The notes under the pieces: generated by a model
Seen by the model: the letters and a program-made list of their open reading frames with translations, nothing else
Told to the model about the DNA's origin: nothing
Database searches by the model: none
Position numbers and translations under genes: made by a program
Shown: in pieces, positions 34,277 through 44,402 of the stretch
How the letters are laid out: each line of letters opens with the position of its first letter
Numbering within the stretch: position 1 is the first letter of the stretch
Assembly: GCA_026003615.1 (NCBI GenBank)
Contig: BPHQ01000001.1
Coordinates: 1 to 64,000 of the forward strand
Reading direction: 5' to 3'
Source of the DNA: Bellilinea sp.
GTDB taxonomy: Bacteria; Chloroflexota; Anaerolineae; Anaerolineales; Anaerolineaceae
Length of the DNA stretch: 64,000 bases

Positions 34277-36763
34277 TCAGGCAGGTCTGCGGAATGCAGG
34301 GATTTCGCGTAACTGCCCGTCAACCAGCAGAGTGTAATACGGCATCCAGATGATACCATACTGCTGGACGAAAATGTCTTTTTTGTATGGAGAGAGTGGG
34401 ATTTCAACTTCATCGTTGACGACATCTGCCCAGCGGTCTTGAATTTGTTTTAATTCGCGGTCTTTTTCCGTTTCAATCTCTTTGAGTTGTTTTTGGAGCT
34501 GTTCCAATGCCAGTCGGGCTTTTTCCAGGCGGTCTTTGGCTTCACTGGTCAGTCTGCGCTTGGTCATGGAACTGGATAGGGTGGCACGCCGCTTACCAAA
34601 CAAATTCATCAGCGATTGCCCATGGGTGGCGAGCTCCTCCATTTGACGCTGTTTGTAGGTGTTTTCTTTGTCGTCCACATCGCTCTTGGCCCGTTCGATT
34701 TTTCGGTTCAGATCTTCGATTTTTTTCTGATAGAGGGTTTCCAGTTTTTCCACTTCATTTTGCAGAGCCGAGCGGGCTGCCTGAGCGCATTGCTCACGAA
34801 ATTCGGCGGTGGAAACTTCCGGTGGTGCATAAACTTTCAGTTTTTCATTGGCGCGCAAGCGGATGGCAGCATTTCGATAGACCCATTCGATGAAATCCTG
34901 CTGGTAAGCATTCAACTGGCGGGCATCAGCCAGCCAACCCGGCAGGGGAGCGTACTGCGCCGAGGGCAGCGGGCTGGCGGTGATTTCACTGCGTTTGAAA
35001 CTACGCCAGGGACAGTCATCCCATTCGATGGTGCGTCCACGTGGTTCTTGGACCAGCGCGGCAACTTCACGGTTGAGTTCGAGGTTGTATTTGCGCGCCA
35101 GATAGTTAATCGTCGCCTGGGCAAACAGGGCCGGGTGGTAGACGAATCCTTTTTGCTCCACCTTGGCAGTGGCCGGAATACCTGTCTGCTGAATGGCCTC
35201 TGATAGGGGGAGATCATTGGGCAGGAAGTACTCTTCCACTCCGCCGGGAAGGGGAGGACGGACAGCTGTGTAAGGCGAGGTACTGGTTGTGGAGCCACTT
35301 TGACGTTGAGGGGTGGTTTCAACGCTGGTTTGAGAAGTTGCAGAAACCTGGGCGGGTACAGTGCTGGTCAGCGGTATGAGGGCGGGCAGCTGAGCGCGGG
35401 TCAATGGGCCGGCGAGGAAGTTCAACACCCAGCGGGTTTGGAACAGGAGAGGTTTTTTTGCATGAACACTGTGCAGGACAAACACGCGCTTGCCCAGCGA
35501 GGAGATGAGGCGGTCTATTTCCTGTCGGTTGACCCCCCCGCCTGCCGAGTCCAGCCCGTCCAGCAAACGTTGTTTGTCCTGGTCGGTTTGCAGACGCCCA
35601 ATCATCCATGTGCCGGCGTTGGATAAGCCCTTGTAGTCCACATCCACCGGGTTTTGAGTGGCAAGCAGCAAACCAACCCCGAACGCGCGCGCCTGTTTCA
35701 ACATGCGCAGCATGATGGTTTTGGAGGGCGGGTTACCCAGCGGCGGCAGGTAGCCGTAGATCTCGTCCATATAAATAATCGCGCGGAGATTGCCTGTACC
35801 GCGTTGATTGCGCATCCAGGATTCAATGGAGGCGAACAGCAGGGTTACAAAGAACATGCGCTCGCTTTCGCTAAGGTGGGCCAGGTAGAAAATGCTGTGA
35901 CGTGCCTTACCCGCCGGGCTGTAAAGTAGCCTTTCGATGTTCAAGGGCTCTCCTTCGCGCCAGATTTCAAAAGTGGGGGAGGCGAGGAAATTGTTGAGCA
36001 GCATTGCCAGCGATAGACGATCTTTTTCGGGGAAGAAACTGTCCACCGGAAAAGCGCCCAAACGGTCAAAAGGCGGCTTTTGGGTTTGTATGATCAGGTC
36101 AGTTAGATCAAGGGATTTACCGCTACTCCAGGCGTGTTCGAGGATATTGGAAAGGAGGATATGCTCGCGGGAACGGAGGGGGTCAATGTCGTTAAAACCG
36201 ATCAGCCCCAATAAGGCGGTGACAATGGTGGAGATTTTTTCGCGCAAAATTTCACGATTTTCGTTCCATGGCAAATCCGGCGATTCGAAAGAAGACAGAA
36301 TGTTCACCGGCGTTGCCGCCGATGAACCGGGGGAGTACAAGCCAAAATCCACTGCATCTTTCAATTCGCGAATTTGCTCCGTGCCCAAACCCCATTCTGC
36401 CAGACCATTTTTCCAGCGTTCGGCGGTTTCTTCAGCCAGTTGTTGAATGGTTTTACCCTCTCGCCGGGCATTTTCGGGGTCAATCCACGGTTCAAAATCC
36501 GCGGATAGCAAGTCGGGGAAGTGGAGGAGGAGGTTGGTCAGATCCCCTTTGGGATCAATGATGATCGCCGGAATGCCCTCCAGGGCAGCTTCTTCCAGCA
36601 GACCAATGCATAAACCGGTTTTTCCCGATCCGGTCATACCGGTGACGACGGCATGGGTCGTCAAATCCGCGGGGTTATATAAAACCGGTTGTTCGAGCAA
36701 TTTTTTCTCAACCGGGTCGAATTGTTTACCCAGATAAAACAGACCATCTTTTGAAAGAGCCAT
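34277..36763 (-). CDS. HerA-like/DUF853 family P-loop ATPase with coiled coil
   Basis: 828 aa. Walker A GMTGSGKT near residue 41, a DPKGD segment after it, Walker B IIYMDEIYGYLP near 335, and an ATQNPVDVDYKG motif define a HerA/FtsK-superfamily ATPase. Residues about 470-500 are a Thr/Ser/Pro linker, and about 640-760 form a long charged coiled coil. ATG 36763 is used because GGAGG lies 9 nt before it; an ATG 9 nt earlier abuts the ribosome site. Probably DNA processing or translocation; no NurA neighbour. Confidence 0.75.
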   Translation of the reverse strand: MALSKDGLFYLGKQFDPVEKKLLEQPVLYNPADLTTHAVVTGMTGSGKTGLCIGLLEEAALEGIPAIIIDPKGDLTNLLLHFPDLLSADFEPWIDPENARREGKTIQQLAEETAERWKNGLAEWGLGTEQIRELKDAVDFGLYSPGSSAATPVNILSSFESPDLPWNENREILREKISTIVTALLGLIGFNDIDPLRSREHILLSNILEHAWSSGKSLDLTDLIIQTQKPPFDRLGAFPVDSFFPEKDRLSLAMLLNNFLASPTFEIWREGEPLNIERLLYSPAGKARHSIFYLAHLSESERMFFVTLLFASIESWMRNQRGTGNLRAIIYMDEIYGYLPPLGNPPSKTIMLRMLKQARAFGVGLLLATQNPVDVDYKGLSNAGTWMIGRLQTDQDKQRLLDGLDSAGGGVNRQEIDRLISSLGKRVFVLHSVHAKKPLLFQTRWVLNFLAGPLTRAQLPALIPLTSTVPAQVSATSQTSVETTPQRQSGSTTSTSPYTAVRPPLPGGVEEYFLPNDLPLSEAIQQTGIPATAKVEQKGFVYHPALFAQATINYLARKYNLELNREVAALVQEPRGRTIEWDDCPWRSFKRSEITASPLPSAQYAPLPGWLADARQLNAYQQDFIEWVYRNAAIRLRANEKLKVYAPPEVSTAEFREQCAQAARSALQNEVEKLETLYQKKIEDLNRKIERAKSDVDDKENTYKQRQMEELATHGQSLMNLFGKRRATLSSSMTKRRLTSEAKDRLEKARLALEQLQKQLKEIETEKDRELKQIQDRWADVVNDEVEIPLSPYKKDIFVQQYGIIWMPYYTLLVDGQLREIPAFRRPA

Positions 36764-36788
36764 TGCTGCCATCCTCCAATGGATTGAT

Positions 36789-38774
36789 TTATTGCAACAA
36801 GTATAATTGATACACACCCCCCAAATCCTCTATCATTGGCAAGGAAGTGAGGAAATCCTCCAGGGCGGTAAGACTTTCGACAGGGTGTTTGGGGTCGGGA
36901 TTTTCTTTTATAAATTCTACACCTGAACGAAAGACGAGCAGGTGGGTGAAACCTTCTTGCTGCCACTGGTGACGGATAGCGTTGAAATCCCGATGGCGTG
37001 TCCAGTCCCGCCGCCAGCGGTCGAGATTTTCATCAGGGGTGCAGGCGGGGCGGCAGTAGAAAGCGCGCGGCTCATAAATCAACAAGGTTTGACTGCCCTG
37101 TGGAAAGCTGCGAACGGCTTCCATTGCCGGTTGATACCAGCCGGTATTTCTTTCAAGGTACTTTTCCGTCTCCACCAAACCGAGGGCTGCCTGCGGCGTG
37201 AATCGGCGAAGTAAATCCAAATGAACCTCCAGCGTGGTAAATGCCAGCACCATGATGACCATGGCGGTGAGGACTCGCTGGAGGCGGATCGAGCCGATTT
37301 GCAGGGAAGTGGACGCGAGAAAACCCATACCGGCCAGGGCGGCGAAAGCCGGCAGCATCGGGTAGAACATGCGGGTCTGGAGAAAATAGGCGGTGAAGCG
37401 TCCGCCGATTGCCCAAAAGAACCATGTGGCAAGGACAAATACCGCTGTCAGTTGAAGGGTTTTCCGTTGGGATTCAGTCCACTTGTGCCAGTTGAATGCG
37501 GCTAGAAGACCAAATCCCAGAAGCAATGGCCCGATGGAAGCGCCATAACCCGCTCCACCTTCCACGCCCCAAAGGGTAGCGCGCAAGGGTAATGCTATCA
37601 CATCCTGCCAGCCGCCATACGGTTCATCTTCAAAATAAATGGCAAGGCGGATTTCATCCATATCGGCTGACGGAAAGAAGAAGGGATAGAGCGGGTTGCG
37701 AGTAAAAAGGTAGTTCTTTACCAACCACGGAAGGACGAACATCCCCACGCCGAGGGAAAACCAGAAGAAGTGTGAGAGGATCTGGCGGAGCGAGCGACGG
37801 GAAATAAGCCCAATCACTGCCAGCCCGACAAGTGCCAGCATACCAAAGGGGTACTTTGTGCCGATGGCCATACCGCAAAATGCGCCAGCCAGCAGCAAAT
37901 ACCGTGTGTGTTGTCCATCTTTTCGCCAGAGGTTCAGCGAGAAAAGACATCCCAAACCGAACAATAATCCCAGCCAGTCTGCATAGCCCCAACCGCTGGA
38001 AAGCACCAGCGTTGAGCCGGCAAACAAGGCGGCACAGGCTGTCCACGCAGCCCGGCTTCCCCATTCTTCAACCAGCCAGCCCAGCAGTCCACACAGGCCA
38101 AGAATGGCAAATCCCCAGCCAAGAACGGTTGCCGCCGATGTGCCTCCAAGCCCCATCGCCAGCAAGTAGAGCATTTCCGCATTTTGGGGGTAGCCGCTCA
38201 TCATCAACCAGCCCACGTGGATGATTTTACCGGCAGCGAGATAGGCCTGCGGGAGGGTCAGGTGATAGACAAGAGCGTCATACCTGAACGGCGGGGCAAG
38301 GGCGCTCCAAAGTGAAGCCGTAAGGGCAAGGAAAATGAGAATGCCAATCCAGCGTTCCGCGACACTGCTGGCTTGAAAGACTCCGCGCCAGGCACCCCAT
38401 TTGACAAGCCAACGGCGAATGGAACGATGCAATAAAATCGTCATCCCTGCTAATAGAATTGCCATCAACCACGCTGTGGCACCGATCAAAGTCCCCACCA
38501 TTAAAACGAGCAGGGCGAGCAGCCCCAGCCCGGCCGTAGCCTGGATGGTGAGGTCTGCCAGCGGATGGAGGGGGAGGCGTGGTAGCAGGCGATCCCCTAT
38601 CCCACCGGCCAGCGAAAGAATCCATGCTGCAAGGAGAATGCGCCAGACGATCAGCGTGAAGGTCAGCGCAAAGGATGGGTCGAATGGTTTATGCGTAACA
38701 TAATACCCGGCAATGATCAGAAGGGGGATGAAGAAGGCAGATAATGGGGTGAGCCAGGGTGGTGATTTCTTCAT
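36789..38774 (-). CDS. polytopic membrane protein, GT-C glycosyltransferase-like
   Basis: 661 aa with about 12 membrane helices and a C-terminal soluble part (about residues 545-661). The first large loop contains PPFRYDALVYHLTLPQAYL, where an Asp in a short acidic loop resembles the catalytic position of GT-C enzymes. It probably moves a sugar from a polyprenyl carrier outside the membrane. The HerA-like gene starts 25 nt after the stop. The family is assigned from topology, so specificity is unknown. Confidence 0.6.
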   Translation of the reverse strand: MKKSPPWLTPLSAFFIPLLIIAGYYVTHKPFDPSFALTFTLIVWRILLAAWILSLAGGIGDRLLPRLPLHPLADLTIQATAGLGLLALLVLMVGTLIGATAWLMAILLAGMTILLHRSIRRWLVKWGAWRGVFQASSVAERWIGILIFLALTASLWSALAPPFRYDALVYHLTLPQAYLAAGKIIHVGWLMMSGYPQNAEMLYLLAMGLGGTSAATVLGWGFAILGLCGLLGWLVEEWGSRAAWTACAALFAGSTLVLSSGWGYADWLGLLFGLGCLFSLNLWRKDGQHTRYLLLAGAFCGMAIGTKYPFGMLALVGLAVIGLISRRSLRQILSHFFWFSLGVGMFVLPWLVKNYLFTRNPLYPFFFPSADMDEIRLAIYFEDEPYGGWQDVIALPLRATLWGVEGGAGYGASIGPLLLGFGLLAAFNWHKWTESQRKTLQLTAVFVLATWFFWAIGGRFTAYFLQTRMFYPMLPAFAALAGMGFLASTSLQIGSIRLQRVLTAMVIMVLAFTTLEVHLDLLRRFTPQAALGLVETEKYLERNTGWYQPAMEAVRSFPQGSQTLLIYEPRAFYCRPACTPDENLDRWRRDWTRHRDFNAIRHQWQQEGFTHLLVFRSGVEFIKENPDPKHPVESLTALEDFLTSLPMIEDLGGVYQLYLLQ

Positions 38775-38832
38775 GGTGAGTTTTTGTGTTTTTTGAAAAA
38801 ATGGGTCGGATGGGATGAATCAATTATAGCCA

Positions 38833-38882
38833 AAAGCCCTTAGGGCTTTGTCACTCAGTGACATTTTTAATTTTGATATAAT
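38833..38882 (+). promoter_or_regulatory. icd promoter with two palindromes
   Basis: AAAGCCCT-T-AGGGCTTT (38833-38849) abuts TGTCACT-C-AGTGACA (38849-38863). A TATAAT follows at 38877-38882, giving a start near 38889 and a leader of about 40 nt with GGGAGG. The second palindrome is centred near -33 where a -35 box would be, so it probably binds a dimeric regulator. Confidence 0.5.
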
Positions 38883-38930
38883 CGAGATAATTCATCGGAA
38901 ACGGAAAATCAAATTGCGGGAGGAAACAGG

Positions 38931-40229
38931 ATGAGCGCTGAACAAGCATTTCCACTAGGTGAGAAAATTCGCATGGAGGAGGGCAAACTGATTGTTCCGG
39001 AGCAGCCGGTCATTCCCTTTGTCGAAGGGGATGGAACGGGCAGGGACATCTGGCGTGCCTCACAGCGGGTGTTCGATGCGGCGGTGGAAAAGGCCTACGG
39101 CGGGAAGCGCAAGGTGCACTGGCTGGAGGTGCTGGCGGGTGAGAAAGCCTTTCAGCAGACCGGCAACTGGCTGCCGGAAGAGACCCTGACGGCTTTTCGT
39201 GAGTATCTGGTGGGTATCAAAGGGCCTTTGACGACGCCAGTAGGCGGGGGCATCCGCTCTTTGAATGTGGCATTGCGCAAGGCTTTGGATTTGTATGTTT
39301 GTCTGCGGCCGGTGCGTTACTTCAAGGGTGTACCTTCGCCGGTGCGCCGTCCAGAAGATGTGGATATGGTCATTTTTCGCGAAAACACCGAAGATATTTA
39401 TACTGGCATTGAATTTGAACTGGGGACGGAAGCCAATGAACGTTTTAAAGCCCTCTTGAAAGAACACTTTCCACAAGAGTTTCAGAAAATCCGCTTTCCC
39501 AAGACGGCTGCTTTCAGTTTGAAGCCAATTTCCAAAGAAGGTACTCACCGGCTTGTGCGGGCAGCCCTGCGTTATGCGTTACAGTACAAACGCCGCAGCG
39601 TGACTCTCGTGCATAAAGGGAATATCATGAAATTTACCGAGGGGGCTTTCCGCAACTGGGGTTATGAACTGGCCGAACAGGAATTTGGCGATCAGGTGTA
39701 TACCTGGGCGCAATGGGAACGTACCAAAGCCGCCAGGGGAGAGGATGCTGCCAATGCCGAGCAGGATGCAGCGCTCAAAGCCGGCAGGCTGCTCGTAAAG
39801 GATGTCATTGCGGATATTGTCTTTCAGCAAACCATCACCCGCGCGCGGGATTTTGATGTGCTGGCTACCATGAACCTGAATGGCGATTATCTTTCCGATG
39901 CACTGGCGGCACAGGTGGGTGGGATTGGTATCGCACCCGGCGGCAACATCAATTACGATACCGGCCATGCCGTATTCGAGGCCACCCACGGCACCGCCCC
40001 GAAATACGCCGACAAAGATATGGTCAACCCGGGTTCAGTAATACTCTCCGGCGAAATGATGTTCCGTTATCTGGGCTGGAACGAAGCTGCCGACTTGATC
40101 ATTCGTGGGATGGAAGGCGCCATCAGCGCGAAAACGGTGACCTATGATTTCCATCGCCTGATGCAAGACGCTACCCTGCTCAAATGCTCTGAATTCGGTG
40201 ATGCTGTGATTCATCACATGGACGATTAA
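38931..40229 (+). CDS. icd: isocitrate dehydrogenase (NADP)
   Basis: 432 aa TCA-cycle enzyme. The substrate loop [16 protein letters not shown] carries Ser110, the equivalent of the serine regulated by AceK in E. coli. [16 protein letters not shown] and [16 protein letters not shown] are also present. The Lys-Tyr in APKYA is the NADP-specificity pair. GGGAGG lies 8 nt before the ATG. A small gene follows in the same direction. Confidence 0.95.
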   Translation: MSAEQAFPLGEKIRMEEGKLIVPEQPVIPFVEGDGTGRDIWRASQRVFDAAVEKAYGGKRKVHWLEVLAGEKAFQQTGNWLPEETLTAFREYLVGIKGPLTTPVGGGIRSLNVALRKALDLYVCLRPVRYFKGVPSPVRRPEDVDMVIFRENTEDIYTGIEFELGTEANERFKALLKEHFPQEFQKIRFPKTAAFSLKPISKEGTHRLVRAALRYALQYKRRSVTLVHKGNIMKFTEGAFRNWGYELAEQEFGDQVYTWAQWERTKAARGEDAANAEQDAALKAGRLLVKDVIADIVFQQTITRARDFDVLATMNLNGDYLSDALAAQVGGIGIAPGGNINYDTGHAVFEATHGTAPKYADKDMVNPGSVILSGEMMFRYLGWNEAADLIIRGMEGAISAKTVTYDFHRLMQDATLLKCSEFGDAVIHHMDD

Positions 40230-40300
40230 CGAAAATCTTACACTTCCGTGCTATGCTGTATACAGTCAACAATTGGGTTGGCTGAAAGGAGGTACGGAAG

Positions 40301-40498
40301 ATGGAAGAGTTAATCAAGCGAATGTCCGAAAAACTGGGCATTTCCGAAGAAATTGCTCGCAAAGCCGTGATTATGACAGCCGATTACCTGAAATATAAAT
40401 TGCCGGACACTTTCGATCGTCAGGTAGATGTCATCTTAGGCTTGCCCGAAGTAACCGAGAAGGAGGTAAAGGAACTGGGTTTGTTCCAGATTCCGTAA
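40301..40498 (+). CDS. small helical protein, unknown
   Basis: 65 aa with an AAAGGAGGT ribosome site 8 nt before the ATG. Two amphipathic helices separated by a KLPDTFD turn. The overall pattern resembles small DUF2267-like proteins, but the match is weak. It has a terminator immediately after the stop and a possible promoter (TTACAC...TATACA) in the 70 nt after icd. Confidence 0.6.
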   Translation: MEELIKRMSEKLGISEEIARKAVIMTADYLKYKLPDTFDRQVDVILGLPEVTEKEVKELGLFQIP

Positions 40499-40531
40499 AA
40501 CAGCCGCTCTCGATTGCCCGGCGAATCGGAA

Positions 40532-40576
40532 AAAAAGAAATTCCCGCGCTAATGGGGTGGTGCGGGAATTTCTTTT
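40532..40576. terminator. bidirectional intrinsic terminator
   Basis: A perfect 14-bp stem (40534-40547 with 40562-40575) with A-rich left base and T-rich right base and a 14-nt loop. It serves the small gene on the plus strand and the M23-like gene on the minus strand. Confidence 0.85.
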
Positions 40577-40592
40577 CTCGGAATGGTAACAT

Positions 40593-42689
40593 CTAGCGGG
40601 AGATTAGCGGCAGAAAGGTATCCTGCACCGGCCACAAATTCAGACGATAAACCGCCTGTGAGCCAAACAGGTTTGGCTGGAGCGGTTCGACTTTTAGATA
40701 ATAGGTTGCGGGAGCAGTTGGTTCGAAACGCAGAAAGGTGTTTTCACCAGCGGCGGGAGCCTGAGCAGTGGCTAATTCATTAAGACCATTTTCATCAAAC
40801 AGGCGCAGGCGCACTGCTGCACCACCACTTTGAGAAAGCGCACTCAACAGGTAATTACCCGGCTGGTCAATGGTGATGCGAAACCCGTCTCCGTTGTTTT
40901 GCGGGCATAGATTACCAATGACGGTTTCGCCGGTACTGAGCAACCTTGCCTGTGATGGGGAATCATCCGGTTCGTACTCATCCGCCTGACAGGACAAAGG
41001 CAACGCAGCGGTCGTCTCGGCAGCGTCACCGGCAGGCCAGTTTTCCGGCTGACCGTTGATATCCACGGCGCGCAAACGAAAAGCATAGGACTGCCCCGGC
41101 TCACCCACAAACCAGACCGAGCGCTGATAAGCGGGAAGGCGGATGATGCCGCCATCCTGCCAGGCGCCGGATTCGGGCCGCCATTGCAGATCAAATCCGC
41201 CAAAACCAGCCCCGTTATCGAATCCGTCCCAGCTTAACCGCACGGCGGTTGAATCAAAGACCTCCGCTGGTTTCAACTGACTGGAGGATGGCGGGCAGGC
41301 GTGATCCACATGAATGGTGCGCGGATTGAGAGCAGCAGCCACGTTCCCTTCGTGATCCCAGACCCGCAAAGCAATTTCCACATCGCCGTTGAGAGGACCG
41401 ACGGAACACAAGTCCACATCCCAATCATACTGCCCGGTCTGCACCGGTGTACTCACCTTTTGGCCGGCTTCGACCCATTGATCGTTGATCCTGACCACCA
41501 GCCGGACGGCGGTGACGCGCACATCATCACTGGCGGTAGCGCTGACATCCATCACCGTGCCGGTACCGGTCAACAACGTTGCTCCAGCGGCGGGGCGGGT
41601 GAGACTGCCGCTTGGCGGGAAGGCGCCCACATTGCCGGAAACATACCAGTCATTGGCCGGGTTACGCGGGTCGAGTTTGTTGCCCAGGCATTCGGTTGCG
41701 CCATCGTAGATGGGGAAACGGGTGACCTCGTAGCAGTTGCGCGGGATGCCGTTGTTGATCGGCACATCGGCAAAGCGGATATCTATCGAGCGCCCCCAGT
41801 AGTAGCCGCTGTTGCTGAAGTAGAGCGTATTTTTGTGAACCACCATGAAGTGAACATGCTGAGAAGTGCTGTAACCGGTGTCGTCGCTATCGCCTATGTA
41901 TTGACCGCGCTGGACAAATGTGCCGGGAGTTAATTTATCCGGTATAGTGCCGTGAGCAAGGTGCAGGTAAATCTGATAGGTATCTTCGGTGCGGTTATGC
42001 AGGACGATGTAATTCGTGCAGGTTGGGCTGCCATCGGTGCAGGAATCGCGGGAAGCAAGGACATATCCTTCTTTGGAAGCCAGCAGTGGGAAGGGGGTGT
42101 AATCGGTGAAATCGTAAGCGTAACGGCAATAAACTTCGCTGCAGGAGGGGTAACCCAATTCAGGAATGGATTGAAAATGGCTGATCGAGCCCTCCATCCA
42201 TTTGGCTGTACCGGCGGCATAAGGCAGGTAGTAGCCAGTCAAGGGCGCATTGATGATGATTTCCTCATTCACTGAATTACCAGCCAGAGGCTGAATTTCG
42301 GCGGGAAGTGAATGAGGGGGGAGGGAATCCAGAGTCATCTGCCACTGCGGGTCAGTGGGAAGCAAAATTTGCCAGCCGTCTGGGTTTTGACGAGCCAAGG
42401 CCAGGCCGGGCTCGGTTGCCAGCCGCCGTCCGTAATCATCCCGTAGAGCCAGCCAGAGGACAGCGGTTTTTCCGTCAGCCGTCAGGAACGCGGTGTCCAG
42501 TTCGGGTGCGAACAGGTCAAAGGCGAGGGGGCGGATGGCAGCATCACCTTGCAACCGTTGGCTGAATGCTGACCACAGTTCATTTTTGGTGGCTTCAGGT
42601 GCCGGCAGGAGGGGCGGCTCTGCCGGGGCTGTGAGGCAAATCAGGCAACAGAAAAGAATAAGAAGTTTCAACCCTCGTCGGCCAGGCAT
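40593..42689 (-). CDS. secreted M23-like peptidase with FnIII-like and PPC domains
   Basis: About 698 aa. A signal peptide is followed by an M23/LytM-like domain (about residues 155-310) with YLHLAHG and HVHF; the usual first zinc His of H-x3-D is replaced by Arg in RYAYD, so activity is doubtful. Then come Ig/FnIII-like modules and a PPC domain (about 575-680). The protein ends in FLPLISR, a short hydrophobic-basic tail. ATG 42689 is preferred over GTG 42698 because AGGTG lies at the proper distance. Confidence 0.75.
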   Translation of the reverse strand: MPGRRGLKLLILFCCLICLTAPAEPPLLPAPEATKNELWSAFSQRLQGDAAIRPLAFDLFAPELDTAFLTADGKTAVLWLALRDDYGRRLATEPGLALARQNPDGWQILLPTDPQWQMTLDSLPPHSLPAEIQPLAGNSVNEEIIINAPLTGYYLPYAAGTAKWMEGSISHFQSIPELGYPSCSEVYCRYAYDFTDYTPFPLLASKEGYVLASRDSCTDGSPTCTNYIVLHNRTEDTYQIYLHLAHGTIPDKLTPGTFVQRGQYIGDSDDTGYSTSQHVHFMVVHKNTLYFSNSGYYWGRSIDIRFADVPINNGIPRNCYEVTRFPIYDGATECLGNKLDPRNPANDWYVSGNVGAFPPSGSLTRPAAGATLLTGTGTVMDVSATASDDVRVTAVRLVVRINDQWVEAGQKVSTPVQTGQYDWDVDLCSVGPLNGDVEIALRVWDHEGNVAAALNPRTIHVDHACPPSSSQLKPAEVFDSTAVRLSWDGFDNGAGFGGFDLQWRPESGAWQDGGIIRLPAYQRSVWFVGEPGQSYAFRLRAVDINGQPENWPAGDAAETTAALPLSCQADEYEPDDSPSQARLLSTGETVIGNLCPQNNGDGFRITIDQPGNYLLSALSQSGGAAVRLRLFDENGLNELATAQAPAAGENTFLRFEPTAPATYYLKVEPLQPNLFGSQAVYRLNLWPVQDTFLPLISR

Positions 42690-42789
42690 GAGAAGCACCT
42701 GTAATGGAGTGTAGAGTAAGAAGGCGCGAATAGATCTACTTACTGTACCATAGTTGCAACTTCAACGCCAATTTTCAAGGGAGCAAAGT

Positions 42790-42814
42790 AAAAAAACGCC
42801 CGCAAGGGCGTTTT
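42790..42814 (-). terminator. intrinsic terminator after the aminotransferase remnant
   Basis: AAAACGCCC/GGGCGTTTT stem with a GCAA loop, continuing into T-rich sequence on the minus strand. Confidence 0.8.
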
Positions 42815-42842
42815 GGTCGTCATTTATTGGTTGCAAGAGGTG

Positions 42843-43458
42843 TTACTTACAAAATTCCAGAGCCTCCCCAAGCGCATCAACAACCCGAGCAACCTTTTCG
42901 TTGGTCATAGCCGGGTACAAAGGCAGAGTCAATTCCCTCTGACCTACTTCTTCGGTAATCGGAAGCGCCAGATTGTTTTGGGGGCTATCCGATTGGTAGA
43001 TGGAGAATCGGTGAACGGGTGGATAGTGAATGCTGGTTTGAATGCCGCGGCTTTTGAGAAATTCGATGATCTGTCGGCGGTCTACGTCTTGTGGCAGCAA
43101 AACCGGCAGCAAATGAGCGGAAGTTTTTCCACGGTAATTCTCAAAAGGTGTTTCCACTTGAGGCAGTGTCTTTTTGAGCATGGAGTGATAGTGTCTGGTG
43201 AGATTTCGGCGTTGTTCGTTATTTTTTTCCAGTTTGTTTAATTGAACCAGCCCAATTGCGGATCGAATTTCGTCCAGCCGATAGTTGTAACCCAGCGTAA
43301 CCACATCGTAATCCGTGGCGCGGCCTTGATAGCGGTCCCAGGTGAGGGTGGTCATGCCATGCGAGCGTAACAAGCGCAGTCGGTCAGCCAGTTCATCGTT
43401 ATTGGTCACAACCATACCGCCTTCACCGGTGGTCATGTTTTTGTTGGAGAAAAAACTA
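42843..43458 (-). pseudogene. DegT/DnrJ/EryC1/StrS aminotransferase, 5'-truncated by an IS
   Basis: About 205 codons remain, the C-terminal half of a PLP-dependent sugar aminotransferase (family length about 370-400). The remnant begins at SFFSNKNMTTGEGG, which holds the PLP lysine, and continues with GYNYRLDEIRSAIGLVQL and SIHYPPVH. The frame runs straight into the insertion sequence at 43459. The sequence beyond the element's other end does not continue the gene; an in-frame TAG follows at once and no family motif is found. The N-terminal half is therefore lost. Confidence 0.85.
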
Positions 43459-44241
43459 AGAACCTATCCCAAAATTATCCCGAGGAGGATATGAGCCGAA
43501 GCGAGTTTGAGAAAAGCCAGCCAGTTTTCTGGTTTTTTTCGACCAGCGGATTTTGATGCTGCGACGCTTGGCTAACCAACCCAAGGTTCTTTCAACCACC
43601 CAACGCCTTGCCGGGTAATTCATTTCACCCAGGATCGGGCATTGCTCGATTTTCGGTTCATTCCTGCGACGGCGATGTTGGATGTGCGGCAGGCAGCGCT
43701 GTTCTTTGACAAGTGCATGAATATCGGCTGTATCATAGCCTTTCTCCGCACAACGATGTTGCTCGCAATGCGGGCGTTTTATAGCAATGGGGATCACCCA
43801 TTCGTCCAAAGACCACTTATCATGTTGATTGGCACCGGTGATGTGAATGGACAGCGGTGCACCGCGTTCGTCAACCAGAATGTGGATTTTTGCACCAGAT
43901 CTGGCACGGTCGGGGAGATTTTTGCCCCTTTCTGCGCCACCCAGTGGCGCCGGCACGATTTTACTGTCCACCGACTGCCATTTCCAGCCAATGCTTCATT
44001 CTCTCGCATAGTACCGAACCATGATTTTGAACAGCTTGTCAACCACACCTGTTTGCTGCCAGTCCTGAAACCTGCGATGCAAAGTGCTGCTGGAAACCTG
44101 AAACCAGTTCCTGTCTATCGCCTTCCACTGGCATCCCGTCCACAAAATGAACCAAATGCCGTTCATCACATTCCGATCATTCACCCGAGGGCGTCCCGGC
44201 CCGCCTTTCTTACTCGCTTTTGGTAGGTGCTTTTTGAGCAA
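43456..44241 (-). pseudogene. IS5-family transposase with an internal TGA
   Basis: A single reading frame of 262 codons interrupted by TGA at 43998-43996. Before it: an 81-aa N-terminal DNA-binding part (GGPGRPRVNDRNVMNGIWFIL). After it: the DDE domain (KWQSVDSKIVPAPLGG; GANQHDKW; AEKGYDTADIHAL; RRWVVERTLGWL). Both parts are in the same frame and related transposases typically have Arg there, so a CGA-to-TGA change is the simplest explanation. The terminal TAG uses the TA target duplication outside the element. Confidence 0.85.
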
Positions 44242-44402
44242 CCGCCATAGCTTCCGAGGTATCTGATGAAAATTGATGGTAGTCGATTTTGTGTTATCCT
44301 TCCTCGCAGAGACGTTCTCCTGTCGAACTTGTGTTTTGGCGAACTAAGTTTTAACAGGAAGCATCTCTTCTTTCAACTCCTTTCTATTTTGAGATAGGTT
44401 CT
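43459..44402 (-). mobile_element. IS5-family insertion sequence, 944 bp
   Basis: Terminal inverted repeats AGAACCTATCCCAAAAT and AGAACCTATCTCAAAAT match at 16 of 17 positions. A TA dinucleotide flanks both ends (43457-43458 and 44403-44404), consistent with target duplication. One transposase frame is carried, with a nonsense codon. Insertion truncated the DegT gene. Confidence 0.88.

Noticed and set aside
41301-41933. Plus-strand open frame opposite the M23-like gene
   Set aside because: No ribosome site and no recognisable domain; the minus-strand protein has clear domains through this region.
43456-44241. Programmed ribosomal frameshift in the IS5-family transposase
   Set aside because: The two halves are in the same frame separated by TGA, so a nonsense codon explains the split better than frameshifting.
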